A stretch of DNA of 64,000 nt from Erwinia billingiae Eb661 (GTDB lineage: Bacteria > Pseudomonadota > Gammaproteobacteria > Enterobacterales > Enterobacteriaceae). The stretch is from contig NC_014306.1 of the NCBI RefSeq assembly GCF_000196615.1, positions 3,286,001-3,350,000 on the forward strand. Reading direction: 5' to 3'. A model generated the notes under the pieces. The model saw only the letters and a list, made by a program, of their open reading frames with translations, did no database searches and was not told the origin of the DNA. Position 1 is the first letter of the stretch; every line of letters starts with the position of its first letter. Both the position numbers and the translations under genes were made by a program. Shown here piece by piece: positions 21,014 through 29,538 of this stretch.

Positions 21014-21166
21014 AACGCCGATGTTATAAGGTGGCAGCATAGTGCACGTTAGCCGAGTGTCTGCCGCAGGGATGCGGCAGCCAAGCCCCCAGGGAGGGGT
21101 TCACGGCGTCTCGGATAACGTGCACTATGCGGACGCCCTGACACCGAAGCCCTCTTTGCCCTTAAC
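21014..21166. repeat. 153-bp direct repeat, copy 1
   Basis: Runs from AACGCCGATGTTATAAGG to CTCTTTGCCCTTAAC. Contains a long hairpin whose arms at 21037-21057 and 21110-21130 pair at 20 of 21 positions (core GTGCACGTTA/TAACGTGCAC), with an inner TGCCGC/GCGGCA hairpin. It differs from copy 2 at three positions only. Confidence 0.92.
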
Positions 21167-21262
21167 AAAAGAATCCCCACAAAAATCTAACCCTCTCATC
21201 TTCCATAAACTGCATTTTCACTACCCTTGCTCTTGACCTGTGTGACCATCAACCTGAACAAA

Positions 21263-21415
21263 AACGCCGATGTTATAAGGTGGCAGCATAGTGCACGTTA
21301 GCCGAGTGTCTGCCGCAGGGAAGCGGCAGCCAAGCCCCCAGGGATGGGTTCACGGCGTCTCGGATAACGTGCACTATGCGGACGCCATGACACCGAAGCC
21401 CTCTTTGCCCTTAAC
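21263..21415. repeat. 153-bp direct repeat, copy 2
   Basis: About 98% identical to copy 1, 249 bp further on. The hairpin arms are at 21286-21306 and 21359-21379. The similarity reaches upstream through a shared CTTGACCTGTGT, suggesting that the duplicated unit is longer than the hairpin itself. Confidence 0.92.
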
Positions 21416-21513
21416 CCCTTCCCCCACACTCCCTTAATCCTCCCCTCTCAATCCCTTAGTCCCTGCCTTAGCAATTAACAATCTCCCCCAAACCCACCAT
21501 CCTCAGTAACAAA

Positions 21514-21555
21514 TGTGATCCCCGTCGAACATCCGACACTGGCACCTTGTATGGT
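21514..21555 (+). promoter_or_regulatory. candidate CRP-type promoter of rspB
   Basis: TGTGA-N6-TCGAA at 21514-21529 has a perfect left CRP half-site and a weak right half. A -10-like TATGGT at 21550-21555 would put the start near 21562, about 41 nt from the site centre. E. coli rspAB is also catabolite-linked. Inference only. Confidence 0.4.
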
Positions 21556-21605
21556 AGTACGCCAGAGCGTATTTTTTCAGCATACTAAGTCCATAAGGAA
21601 ATGCC

Positions 21606-22616
21606 ATGAAAAGCATCGTCATCGAACGCCCGGGTGAATTGCAGGTCCAGGATCGTCCTGAACTGACTCCTGCCGCTGGCGAAGTCAGAGTGAAAGTTCA
21701 GTACGCCAGCATCTGCGGATCGGATGTGCATATCTGGCATGGCCATAACCCGTTTGCCCGCTATCCTCGCGTCATCGGCCATGAGTTCTTTGGCCGCATT
21801 GATGCGGTGGGTGAAGGTGTCGATGCGGCCCGTATCGGCCAACGCGTCGCCGTTGATCCGGTGGTCAGCTGTGGCCATTGCTACCCGTGCTCCATCGGCC
21901 GCCCTAACGTTTGCAGTGAACTGCAGGTGATTGGCGTGCATCGCGATGGCGGGTTCAGTGAGTATGCGGTGGCTCCTGCGGCCAATGCCTATACGCTGCC
22001 GGAAAGCATCCCGGACAAACTCGCCAGCCTGGTCGAACCGTTCACCATCGCCGCGAACATCACCGCTTTCCTTAAGCCGCAGCCTGATGACGTCGCGCTG
22101 ATCTTTGGATCCGGCCCAATGGGATTAACCGCGATTCAGGTGCTGAAAGGCGTCTATAAGGTGCGCAAAGTGATTGTGGCGGACCGCCTGCCAGAACGCC
22201 TTGCGATGGCGAAAGCCAATGGCGCTGACGTGGTGCTGAATAACAGTGAAATCCCGCTGGCTGCTCAGCTCGAAGGCGAAATGCCGACGCTTATCATTGA
22301 CGCCGCCTGCCATCCGGCAATCCTCGCGGAAGCCGCTGCGCTGGCCTCGCCTGCCGGACGTATCGGCCTGCTGGGCTTCTCGGGTGAAGCCTGCTCGATT
22401 ACTCAGCAAAGCCTGACCAGCAAGGAACTGTCACTGTTTACCTCACGTCTCAACAGCCATCGCTTCCCTGAAGTGATTAGCTGGATGGAACAGGGCCTGA
22501 TCCAGCCAGAAAAGCTGGTCACTCACTACTTCCCTCTCGCAGAAATTGAACACGCGATGACGCTGTTCGAAAAAGATCCACGTAGCTGCTGTAAAGTCAT
22601 CTTAGCCGTGGAATAA
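21606..22616 (+). CDS. rspB: zinc-dependent alcohol/polyol dehydrogenase, RspB-like
   Basis: Medium-chain zinc dehydrogenase of 336 residues that oxidises a sugar-acid or polyol hydroxyl with NAD(P). Catalytic zinc ligands are Cys37, His59 and Glu60 (RVIGHEFFG); structural zinc ligands are Cys89, 92, 95 and 103 (CGHCYPCSIGRPNVC). The Rossmann motif GSGPMG follows. It closely resembles E. coli RspB (MKSI-IE-P start, RYPRVIGHEFFG and VDPVVSCGHCYPCSIG blocks). AAGGAA precedes the ATG. It is the first gene of a four-gene locus with a transporter, a mannitol-type dehydrogenase and a GntR regulator; the E. coli partner rspA is missing. The substrate is likely a hexonate such as L-gulonate, by family analogy only. 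Confidence 0.85.
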   Translation: MKSIVIERPGELQVQDRPELTPAAGEVRVKVQYASICGSDVHIWHGHNPFARYPRVIGHEFFGRIDAVGEGVDAARIGQRVAVDPVVSCGHCYPCSIGRPNVCSELQVIGVHRDGGFSEYAVAPAANAYTLPESIPDKLASLVEPFTIAANITAFLKPQPDDVALIFGSGPMGLTAIQVLKGVYKVRKVIVADRLPERLAMAKANGADVVLNNSEIPLAAQLEGEMPTLIIDAACHPAILAEAAALASPAGRIGLLGFSGEACSITQQSLTSKELSLFTSRLNSHRFPEVISWMEQGLIQPEKLVTHYFPLAEIEHAMTLFEKDPRSCCKVILAVE

Positions 22617-22623
22617 ACCCGGG

Positions 22624-22646
22624 CTTGCCGGTGCCTCACCGGCAAG
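22624..22646. other. intercistronic hairpin after rspB
   Basis: CTTGCCGGTG, loop CCT, CACCGGCAAG: a perfect 10-bp stem 7 nt after the stop, followed by AAAAGTC rather than a U-run. It may protect upstream mRNA or terminate partly. Confidence 0.6.
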
Positions 22647-22685
22647 AAAAGTCACCACTATTATAAGAATAATCAAGGAATTACT

Positions 22686-23969
22686 ATGTTCAAAAACCTA
22701 CGTTGGACTATCGTACTTCTGCTGTTTATGGTCTACATGATCAATTACCTCGATCGTGTTGCCCTCTCGCTGACGGTACCGATGATCGAAAAAGATCTGA
22801 TGCTGAATGCCGAACAGTTCGGCCTGATTTTCGGCAGCTTCTTCTTCGGTTACGCCATCTTCAACTTCATCGGTGGCCTGGCGACCGACAAGTTCGGCCC
22901 GACCATCGTGATGGGCGTGGCGGTTGGCCTGTGGTCTCTGTTCTGCGGCCTGACGGCGGTGGCAACCGGCTTCTGGTCAATGCTGATCCTGCGCGTGCTG
23001 TTTGGTATGGCTGAAGGCCCGATCTGCGCCTCGGCGAACAAAGCCATTAACGGCTGGTTCCCGAAAAAACAGGCCGCCACGGCCATGGGCTTCCTCAGCG
23101 CCGGCTCGCCTCTCGGTGGCGCGGTCGCTGGCCCAATCATCGGCTATCTGGCACTGGCATTCGGCTGGCGTCCGGCGTTCATCATCATTTGCTCGGTCGG
23201 CATCGTCTGGATGGTTGTCTGGTTCCTGATTGCCTCCGATAACCCATTGAAAAGCCGTCGCGTTAGTCAGGATGAACGTGCCCTGATTGCCAAGCTGAAA
23301 GAAGAACAAACCACGCCGGAAGATGAGTTAGCGCAGGCGGCTCACGGCCTGGGTTACTATCTGCGCCAGCCGATTATCCTGGTTACCGCATTTGCCTTCT
23401 TCTGCTACAACTACATCCTGTTCTTCTTCCTGAGCTGGTTCCCGGCTTACCTGGTGCAGGCGCACAACCTCGATATCAAATCAATGAGTATCACCACCAT
23501 GATCCCGTGGATCGTCGGCTTCGTTGGCCTGGCGCTCGGCGGACTGATTTCCGATAAAATCTTTAAAATCACCGGTAAGCTGCTGCTTTCACGAAAAATT
23601 GTGCTGGTCGTCTCGCTGCTGGCCGCTGCTATTTGTGTGGCGCTGGCAGGTTCTGTAAAAGGGACCTATCCAGCCGTGGCGCTGATGTCGGTTTCGATCT
23701 TCTTCCTGTACATCACCGGTGCCATCTACTGGGCGATTATCCAGGATGTGGTGCACAAAAGCCGCGTCGGCGGGATCAGCGGATTCATTCATCTGATCGG
23801 CAGCCTGTCTGGCATTGTCGGCCCGATTGTGACCGGCTATATCGTCCACCACACCGGCAAGTTCGACAGCGCCTTTGTGCTGGCGGGCGCGGTCGCAGCA
23901 CTCGGTGCAGTACTGGTGTTCTTTGTTATCAAAAGCCCGAAGACGCAAAATAAAGCGGTTTCAGTGTGA
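22686..23969 (+). CDS. MFS transporter, sugar-acid/anion:cation symporter type
   Basis: A 427-residue major facilitator with 12 predicted helices, beginning MFKNLRWTIVLLLFMVYMIN, with the ACS-family signature YLDRVALSLTVPMIEKDL in helix 1 and the motif A-like GGLATDKFGPTIVMG after helix 2. The family imports hexuronates, glucarate, phthalate and related anions. It resembles E. coli YdfJ and the ExuT/GudP type. CAAGGAATTACT precedes the ATG. Its place between rspB and a ydfI-like dehydrogenase says it brings in the substrate of those enzymes. A GCGCGGG/CCCGCGC hairpin at 23976-23993 separates it from the next gene. Confidence 0.86.
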   Translation: MFKNLRWTIVLLLFMVYMINYLDRVALSLTVPMIEKDLMLNAEQFGLIFGSFFFGYAIFNFIGGLATDKFGPTIVMGVAVGLWSLFCGLTAVATGFWSMLILRVLFGMAEGPICASANKAINGWFPKKQAATAMGFLSAGSPLGGAVAGPIIGYLALAFGWRPAFIIICSVGIVWMVVWFLIASDNPLKSRRVSQDERALIAKLKEEQTTPEDELAQAAHGLGYYLRQPIILVTAFAFFCYNYILFFFLSWFPAYLVQAHNLDIKSMSITTMIPWIVGFVGLALGGLISDKIFKITGKLLLSRKIVLVVSLLAAAICVALAGSVKGTYPAVALMSVSIFFLYITGAIYWAIIQDVVHKSRVGGISGFIHLIGSLSGIVGPIVTGYIVHHTGKFDSAFVLAGAVAALGAVLVFFVIKSPKTQNKAVSV

Positions 23970-24013
23970 CATTCAGCGCGGGTTCTCCCGCGCCGTAACA
24001 GAAGGGATTATCG

Positions 24014-25478
24014 ATGCTTTCACTTGACCATCTTTCTGCGGACGTGGTCCGCCCGGATTACGACCGCCAGAAGCTCAAAACGCGCATGGTGCATATCGGC
24101 TTTGGTGCCTTTCACCGTGCCCATCAGGCCGTTTGTAGCGACAGACTGGCCAGCGAACGCGGCAGTGACTGGGGTTACTGCGAAGTTAACCTCAACAGCG
24201 GCGAACTGATTCAGGCCCTGAAACAGCAGGATTACTGCTACACCGTGGCCGAAATGGCCGGTGACCAGATGGCGCTGCGGGTGATTGGCGTGGTGAAGGA
24301 CGCTCTGCATGGCAAATCAGACGGCATTGATGCGGTAATTGAAGCGCTGGCGCAGCCGGACGTGGCAATCGTTTCGATGACGGTGACCGAAAAAGGCTAC
24401 TGCTACGAACCGTCCAGCGGCAAGCTGGATCTGGCGCACCCGTCGATTGTCCATGACCTCGCTCATCCCGACGCCCCCACTTCCCTGCCGGGCATTATCC
24501 TTGCCGGCATCGTCCGTCGTCGCGAACGCAACCTGCCGCCGCTGAGCGTGATGTCCTGCGATAACATGCCGGAAAATGGCCACGTTACCCGCAACGTGGT
24601 GCTTGGTCTGGCGGAAAAACAGAGTCACGAACTGGCGGAGTGGATTGCGCAAGCACGTCACCTTCCCTTCCACCATGGTCGATCGCATTGTGCCGGCGAT
24701 GACGGACGAAACCCATGCGGCGATGCGCGACAAACTCGGTTGCGACGATCCGGTCAGCGTAGTGTGCGAACCCTTCCTGCAATGGGTGATTGAGGACAAC
24801 TTTGTCAGCGGCCGTCCTGAATGGGAAAAAGCCGGTGCAGAGCTGGTCAGCGACGTGCTGCCATTTGAAGAGATGAAACTGCGCATGTTGAACGGCAGCC
24901 ACTCCTTCCTCGCTTACCTCGGTAATCTGGCCGGATATGAGCACATCAGTGATTGTATGGCTGACCCCTACTATCGTCAGGCCGCCCTGAGTCTGATGCT
25001 GGACGAACAGGCGCCCACCCTGAGCACTCAAGGCGTCGATCTGCCGGCGTATGCCAACTCGCTGATCGCCCGTTATGAAAACCTGGCGATTAAACACCGC
25101 ACCGCGCAGATCGCTAACGATGGTTCACAAAAACTGCCCCAGCGCTGGCTGGACAGCATTCGCTGGCACCTGAAGCATGGCGGCAGCTACGACTTACTGG
25201 CGCTGGGCGTGGCGGGCTGGATGCGTTATGTCGGCTGTGTTGATGAGCAGGGTCAGCCGATTGAGATCCGCGATCCGATGCGCGATCGGCTGGCGCAACG
25301 CGTTGCAGAAACGGCGGATGGCGAGGCGCGGATTGCCGCCCTGCTGTCGTTAAAAGCGGTATTTGGCGAAGATCTGGCCGCTGAACCGGCATTCGTCGCA
25401 AAAGTGAACCATTTCTATCAGCTTTTACGCGAAAAAGGCGCCAAAGAGACGGTAAAAATTGCCCTGACGCAGGCTTAA
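24014..25478 (+). pseudogene. mannitol-dehydrogenase-family protein (YdfI/UxuB-like), frameshifted
   Basis: Long-chain NAD-dependent sugar-acid dehydrogenase of the fructuronate reductase/mannitol dehydrogenase family. Reading frame 1 runs from ATG 24014 (MLSLDHLSADVVRPDY, then HIGFGAFHRAHQA) to about 24652; the protein then continues in the next frame (HVTFPSTMVDRIVPAM to the stop at 25478). Removing one base at about 24653 joins LAEWIAQ to HVTFPSTMV with the same spacing as E. coli YdfI and gives 487 residues, against 486 in E. coli. Both halves are otherwise intact, with catalytic-region motifs VTEKGY and GSHSFLAYLG. So this is a single-base insertion: a recent mutation, a sequencing error or, less likely, programmed shifting. 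Confidence 0.88.
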
Positions 25479-25488
25479 GCGAATAAGC

Positions 25489-25508
25489 GCTGGCGAAGAG
25501 CCAGCGCC
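25489..25508 (+). terminator. hairpin after the rspB-MFS-ydfI genes
   Basis: GCGCTGGC, loop GAAGA, GCCAGCGC, then CCTGTTT. An 8-bp stem shortly after the ydfI-like stop; a weak terminator before rspR. Confidence 0.55.
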
Positions 25509-25555
25509 CTGTTTAGACTTAGACTTTCGTCCAGAAGGTATAGGGATATTACTTA

Positions 25556-26245
25556 ATGTCTACCGCTTATATCATTACCGCCAACGAACCGGTAAATCAG
25601 CAAATTTACCGCTTCCTGCGCCAGGACATCGTGACCTGCGCGATCCCACCGGGTTCGCTGCTGTCAGAAAAAGAGGTTTCCTCGCGGTTCAGCGTTTCAC
25701 GCCAGCCGGTGCGTGAAGCCTTTATTAAGCTTGCCGAAGCTGGGCTGGTGCAGGTTTTGCCCCAGCGCGGTACCTTCGTACGCAAAATTTCGGCCAAGCG
25801 CGTGGCGGATGGACGTTTTATCCGTGAAGCGGTAGAAGTGGCGGTGATCCGCCGGGCGGCTGTCGAGGCGTCTGCCGAATCGCTGGCCCAGCTTGAACAC
25901 AATCTTCAGCTGCAGAAAATGGCCGCTGAGCGTCATGACAGCCAGGCCTTCTTACTGCTCGATGATGAGTTCCATCGCCTGATTGCGCAGAGCATAAACT
26001 GCGAGCTGTCATGGGAAACGGTCGAAAACATTAAAGCGGCCATGGATCGGGTGCGCTTCCTGACGTTAAGCAAAGTCTCCCCGCCGGAAAGCCTGATCCA
26101 GCAACATCAGGAGATTTATCAGGCGCTGGTAGCCAAAGATGTCGACGGCGCCGAGCACGCCCTGCGCCGTCACCTTCAGGAGATGATTTTCTCCATCACG
26201 CCGATTGCTGAGCAAAACAGCGAGTGGTTTGAAAAGCCGCTATAA
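25556..26245 (+). CDS. rspR: GntR/FadR-family regulator RspR
   Basis: A 229-residue FCD-type GntR transcription regulator. The N-terminal winged helix-turn-helix (about residues 15-75; LLSEKEVSSRFSVSRQPVREAF) is followed by the helical FCD ligand-binding domain with metal-ligand-type residues (DDEFHRLI, RHLQEM). It is close to E. coli RspR/YdfH, which represses rspAB. It lies at the end of the locus it presumably controls, on the same strand. The 3' end overlaps the convergent FUSC gene by 6 nt so that the two stop codons adjoin. Confidence 0.88.
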   Translation: MSTAYIITANEPVNQQIYRFLRQDIVTCAIPPGSLLSEKEVSSRFSVSRQPVREAFIKLAEAGLVQVLPQRGTFVRKISAKRVADGRFIREAVEVAVIRRAAVEASAESLAQLEHNLQLQKMAAERHDSQAFLLLDDEFHRLIAQSINCELSWETVENIKAAMDRVRFLTLSKVSPPESLIQQHQEIYQALVAKDVDGAEHALRRHLQEMIFSITPIAEQNSEWFEKPL

Positions 26246-28285
26246 CGCTGGCCATCTCTGCGTCGGATAGAGTGCCATGCGGATATTGAACAGATAGAAC
26301 AGTGGCCTGAACAGCGCCATATCTGCACGGCACAATGCCTCGGTCTTAACCAGCAGCTGATTCAACTCCATCAGCAACGATTGCGGCGGCTCAAGGTGAA
26401 TATCCTTGAGCCGCTTTTTAAAGTACTGATTAATCTCAAACATCACCGCATCGGTTTCCAGCTGATGGTCTTTGATAATCGCCTGATGCCTGGCGTAAAA
26501 GTCATAGCAGTTCACCCCAAGCCAGATTTCGGTAATCAGATTGCCCCCCAGCGCCACGCCGGGCGAAGGATCGATGCGGTTACGCGGCAGGATGACGTTG
26601 ATTTTATCGATCATGCTGGCGACATACTGCTGACGCGACAGCAGCGAAGAAGCGTTGATTTTGATTTCGCCGGTGAACTGCAGCAGCTCCTTAATCCCTT
26701 TACGCAACACGCGTCTGGCAGACCAGGCCGGCCTTCTGTTACGGATAATGGCCGTGACCAGCACCGCCAGTAAAATGCCCACCACGGTTGAGATCGAGGC
26801 ATTAAGGATCGACAGCAGGTCGGGCTGCAAATCGTGCGTCATGCCGATAAAACCGGGGATCTGGGTGGCGATAATCAGCCCGATAAAGTTGGTCGACGGA
26901 TTGGCGATGACCAGTCCCAGCGCCAGCAGTCCCGGCGCCAGACAGATAATCAGTGATTCAAAGGTTACGGTCATCGGGATCAGCAGCCCGACGTACAGCA
27001 CGCTGATCACAATGGCGATCAATACCCCTTTCAGAAACACCTTCATCGAAGCGATTGGGCTGTCCATCGCCGCGAAGAACGAACAGACAACCGCGGCTAT
27101 CATCGGCGTTGACGCGCCATCTTTCCAGCCGGTGCCAATCCAGAAAATACAGCCGATCATCGTGGCAGTGAACGCGGTGAAGGCCGATAACAGGATCAGC
27201 CCTTTATCGCGATGCTTCCTGATCAGCTTAAGCCTGCCGCGCTTTTTCTCCGGCGACAGCTGGCTAACGCGCTCGCGGGCGTTGAAATAGGAATCGGCAA
27301 TGCGGATAAAATTCAGCAGCCTTTCCAGTAACCCAATCAGCAACAAACCTTCTTCCGCGTTCATTTCACCGCGGCCATACAACGCTTTGATCCGCTCCTG
27401 CGAGGCAGTGATGTCTGCCTCAATCGACTGCGCCTGGCCGCTTTGTTCCGGGCTGTTCAGCCAGACAAGGAAGTGACTGAACGACTCGGCGACAAAGTCC
27501 GGGAAGGTGATGCCCTGCTCCGCCAGCAGGCTCAGGCGCTTCTCAATCGCGGTCAGCGTTGGGATCAGATAGGAAAGATGTTGATACTGCGCGCTGACCA
27601 GACGGATGAGCTTGCGCGCGGAGTCCCCTTCATACACGCAATGGGTGATCAGGGTTTCAACCGCCACCGGATAGTTCGCCATCTGCACCAGGATTTGGTC
27701 CCTTTCGGGCGAGCTCTCTTTCGATTCAATGGTCAGCAGTTCGGTGCAGACGTTCTTTGCAGTGTCGAACCAGTTACTGACGCTGTTTTCCAACAGATTG
27801 CGCATCCGTACCGGGAAAACCAGCATATGCACCAGGCTGCTGCAGATAATCGCCACGGTAATTTCTTCGATACGGGAAATCACTGTATAGGTGATCGACA
27901 GCGGCGTGGTGACATCGGCAAAGCCCATGATCGCCGCGCTGTAGCCTGCCAGCATAAACACGTAGCTCTTCGGCGTGCGGTCATGCAGCGACAGATACAG
28001 GCAGCAGGCAACCCACAGCGAAACGCAGAGGCTGAACAGCATCGGATGGGTAACGGTTATCGGGTAGATCAGAAAGATAAAGATCCCGCCCAGCACGGTG
28101 CCAAGAAAGCGGAACAAGGCTTTCGACAGGGTGGAGGCAGAATACAGCTGTGAAATCACGTAAACCGAGACCATGGCCCAGGCCGGTTTATCCAGGTTCA
28201 GTTTCAGCGCGATATATAAGGCGATAAAGGCGGCAATGCAGGTTTTGACGGCAAATAACCACGCATTTTTAGATAACCACTTCAT
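26240..28285 (-). CDS. FUSC-family inner-membrane protein, AaeB/YccS-like efflux component
   Basis: A 681-residue membrane protein with two blocks of about six helices (roughly residues 10-165 and 370-520), each followed by a soluble region. This is the fusaric acid resistance/AaeB architecture, used for export of aromatic carboxylic acids together with an adaptor protein. The N-terminus MKWLSKNAWLFAVKTCIAAF resembles AaeB. No membrane-fusion partner (AaeA-type) or LysR regulator (AaeR) lies beside it, so the partner must be elsewhere or the protein acts differently. Weak GTGAAG precedes the ATG. The substrate is unknown. Confidence 0.8.
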   Translation of the reverse strand: MKWLSKNAWLFAVKTCIAAFIALYIALKLNLDKPAWAMVSVYVISQLYSASTLSKALFRFLGTVLGGIFIFLIYPITVTHPMLFSLCVSLWVACCLYLSLHDRTPKSYVFMLAGYSAAIMGFADVTTPLSITYTVISRIEEITVAIICSSLVHMLVFPVRMRNLLENSVSNWFDTAKNVCTELLTIESKESSPERDQILVQMANYPVAVETLITHCVYEGDSARKLIRLVSAQYQHLSYLIPTLTAIEKRLSLLAEQGITFPDFVAESFSHFLVWLNSPEQSGQAQSIEADITASQERIKALYGRGEMNAEEGLLLIGLLERLLNFIRIADSYFNARERVSQLSPEKKRGRLKLIRKHRDKGLILLSAFTAFTATMIGCIFWIGTGWKDGASTPMIAAVVCSFFAAMDSPIASMKVFLKGVLIAIVISVLYVGLLIPMTVTFESLIICLAPGLLALGLVIANPSTNFIGLIIATQIPGFIGMTHDLQPDLLSILNASISTVVGILLAVLVTAIIRNRRPAWSARRVLRKGIKELLQFTGEIKINASSLLSRQQYVASMIDKINVILPRNRIDPSPGVALGGNLITEIWLGVNCYDFYARHQAIIKDHQLETDAVMFEINQYFKKRLKDIHLEPPQSLLMELNQLLVKTEALCRADMALFRPLFYLFNIRMALYPTQRWPAL

Positions 28286-28397
28286 TATTTACTTCACGGC
28301 TCACGTCAGACTAAAGCGCTATTTTAGCGATTTTCAGGCAAGAGTGGAGAGGCTTAAGCATCGATAGTTTGTAACAAAATAATCACATAGGGTGAAA

Positions 28398-28429
28398 GAT
28401 AAGGGGCTAATCATTGTCAACCCCTTATC
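28398..28429. terminator. stem-loop downstream of the fbaB remnant
   Basis: GATAAGGGG and CCCCTTATC form a perfect 9-bp stem around a 14-nt loop, 9 nt past the fbaB stop. Probably the old fbaB terminator region; the U-run is weak. Confidence 0.5.
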
Positions 28430-28437
28430 GTTAGCGA

Positions 28438-28735
28438 TTAAGCAATGGTGACGTCTTTCGCCAGATAGACATCCTGCACCGAATTGATCAGCGCCACGCC
28501 ATCCTTCATCGATTTCTTAAAGGCTTTACGGCCCAAAATCAGCCCCATACCGCCCGCACGCTTGTTGATCACCGCGGTGCGCATAACGGCGCGACACCGA
28601 GGCCAGCACGCCATAAGTGGAGGCCACGCAGTTACAGCCCGACTCGATGGCCAGCTCGACGATCTTCTTTGGATCGAAATAGAGTGGATTGGCAGCAAAT
28701 GACGCGCCCGCCAAGTGCTCGACGCCCTGATCGTC
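28438..28735 (-). pseudogene. fbaB: remnant of class I fructose-bisphosphate aldolase
   Basis: Two blocks of FbaB survive on the reverse strand. Block one, [20 protein letters not shown] through [16 protein letters not shown], is from the first third of the protein. Block two, in another frame, is the C-terminus: [20 protein letters not shown] through [11 protein letters not shown] and stop. Roughly 190 residues between them and about 75 N-terminal residues are gone. The junction at 28574-28583 is TGCGCACCGC (reverse strand), a sequence that fits both original contexts, so the deletion probably arose by recombination at that short repeat. It changes frame, so no aldolase can be made. The upstream edge runs straight into the thiD 3' end. 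Confidence 0.93.
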
Positions 28736-28737
28736 CG

Positions 28738-29538
28738 CTACCACCAGCGATGAAAATGGTGCACCGGGCCGATGCCCTTGCCGACTTCCAGCGAATCGGC
28801 CTGCTCCAGCGCGCCCTGTAACCAGCCCTTGGCGTCCTGCACCGTCGACACCCAGTTATCATGCCGGGGTCGCAGCGCGGCCAGCGCAGCGGAAAGCGTA
28901 CAGCCGGTGCCATGGGTATGCTTTGTTGGCACGCGCGGCGCGGTAAAACGCTGCTCCAGCTGGCGGCTGAACAGCCAGTCCGGGCTTTCGGCATCGCTCA
29001 GATGTCCGCCTTTCATCAGCACCGCCTGGCAACCCAGCGCTAACAGCGCCCTTCCCTGTCGCCGCATCTCATCTTCGTTAGTGGCAACCGGACACTCCAG
29101 CAGCGCCGCCGCTTCCGGCAGATTTGGCGTGATCAGTGAAACGTGCGGCAACAGGCACTCACGCAGCGTGGCAACCGCCGTCGGCGAAAGCAGCGGATCG
29201 CCACTTTTCGCCAGCATCACCGTATCCAGCACAATCCACGGCACGGACGAGGCCTTCAGTCCTTCAGCCACCACCTTGACGATATCGCTGCTGGCTAACA
29301 TGCCGATTTTTACGCTGTCGATGCGCACGTCGCTCAGCACGGAATGTAATTGTGCCGCGACAAAGTCGGGCTCAATGCGGTAAACCGACTGCACGCCACA
29401 GGTATTCTGCGCCACCAGCGCGGTGATCACGGTGGTGCCATAGGCACCCAGCGCCGAGAAGGTTTTCAGATCGGCCTGAATGCCCGCGCCACCGCTGGGA
29501 TCGGTTCCGGCAATGCTCAGTGCGTTGATGCGCTTCAT
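28738..29538 (-). CDS. thiD: hydroxymethylpyrimidine (phosphate) kinase
   Basis: Phosphorylates HMP and HMP-phosphate to HMP-diphosphate for thiamine synthesis and salvage. It has 266 residues, the usual length. The ribokinase-fold signature [18 protein letters not shown] starts near residue 10, and the catalytic loop [15 protein letters not shown] lies near the end. The ATG overlaps the thiM stop by 4 nt (ATGA), so the two are coupled and share the TPP riboswitch. The extreme C-terminus ([11 protein letters not shown]) abuts the fbaB deletion breakpoint but seems complete. Confidence 0.95.
   Translation of the reverse strand: MKRINALSIAGTDPSGGAGIQADLKTFSALGAYGTTVITALVAQNTCGVQSVYRIEPDFVAAQLHSVLSDVRIDSVKIGMLASSDIVKVVAEGLKASSVPWIVLDTVMLAKSGDPLLSPTAVATLRECLLPHVSLITPNLPEAAALLECPVATNEDEMRRQGRALLALGCQAVLMKGGHLSDAESPDWLFSRQLEQRFTAPRVPTKHTHGTGCTLSAALAALRPRHDNWVSTVQDAKGWLQGALEQADSLEVGKGIGPVHHFHRWW

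Larger units (their letters stand above)
20602..21605. other. about 1 kb repeat-rich intergenic region
   Basis: No credible gene is seen. The stretch between yegS and rspB holds a 57-bp tandem repeat, a 92-bp inverted-repeat element, two 153-bp direct repeats and C/T-rich filler, listed separately. Short ORFs across it follow the repeats and lack ribosome sites. The last 100 bases hold the putative rspB promoter. Confidence 0.85.

Noticed and set aside
21042..21236. 64-residue ORF across 153-bp repeat copy 1
   Set aside because: It only reads through the repeat hairpin; there is no ribosome site and no similar frame with a start in copy 2, so it is not a gene.
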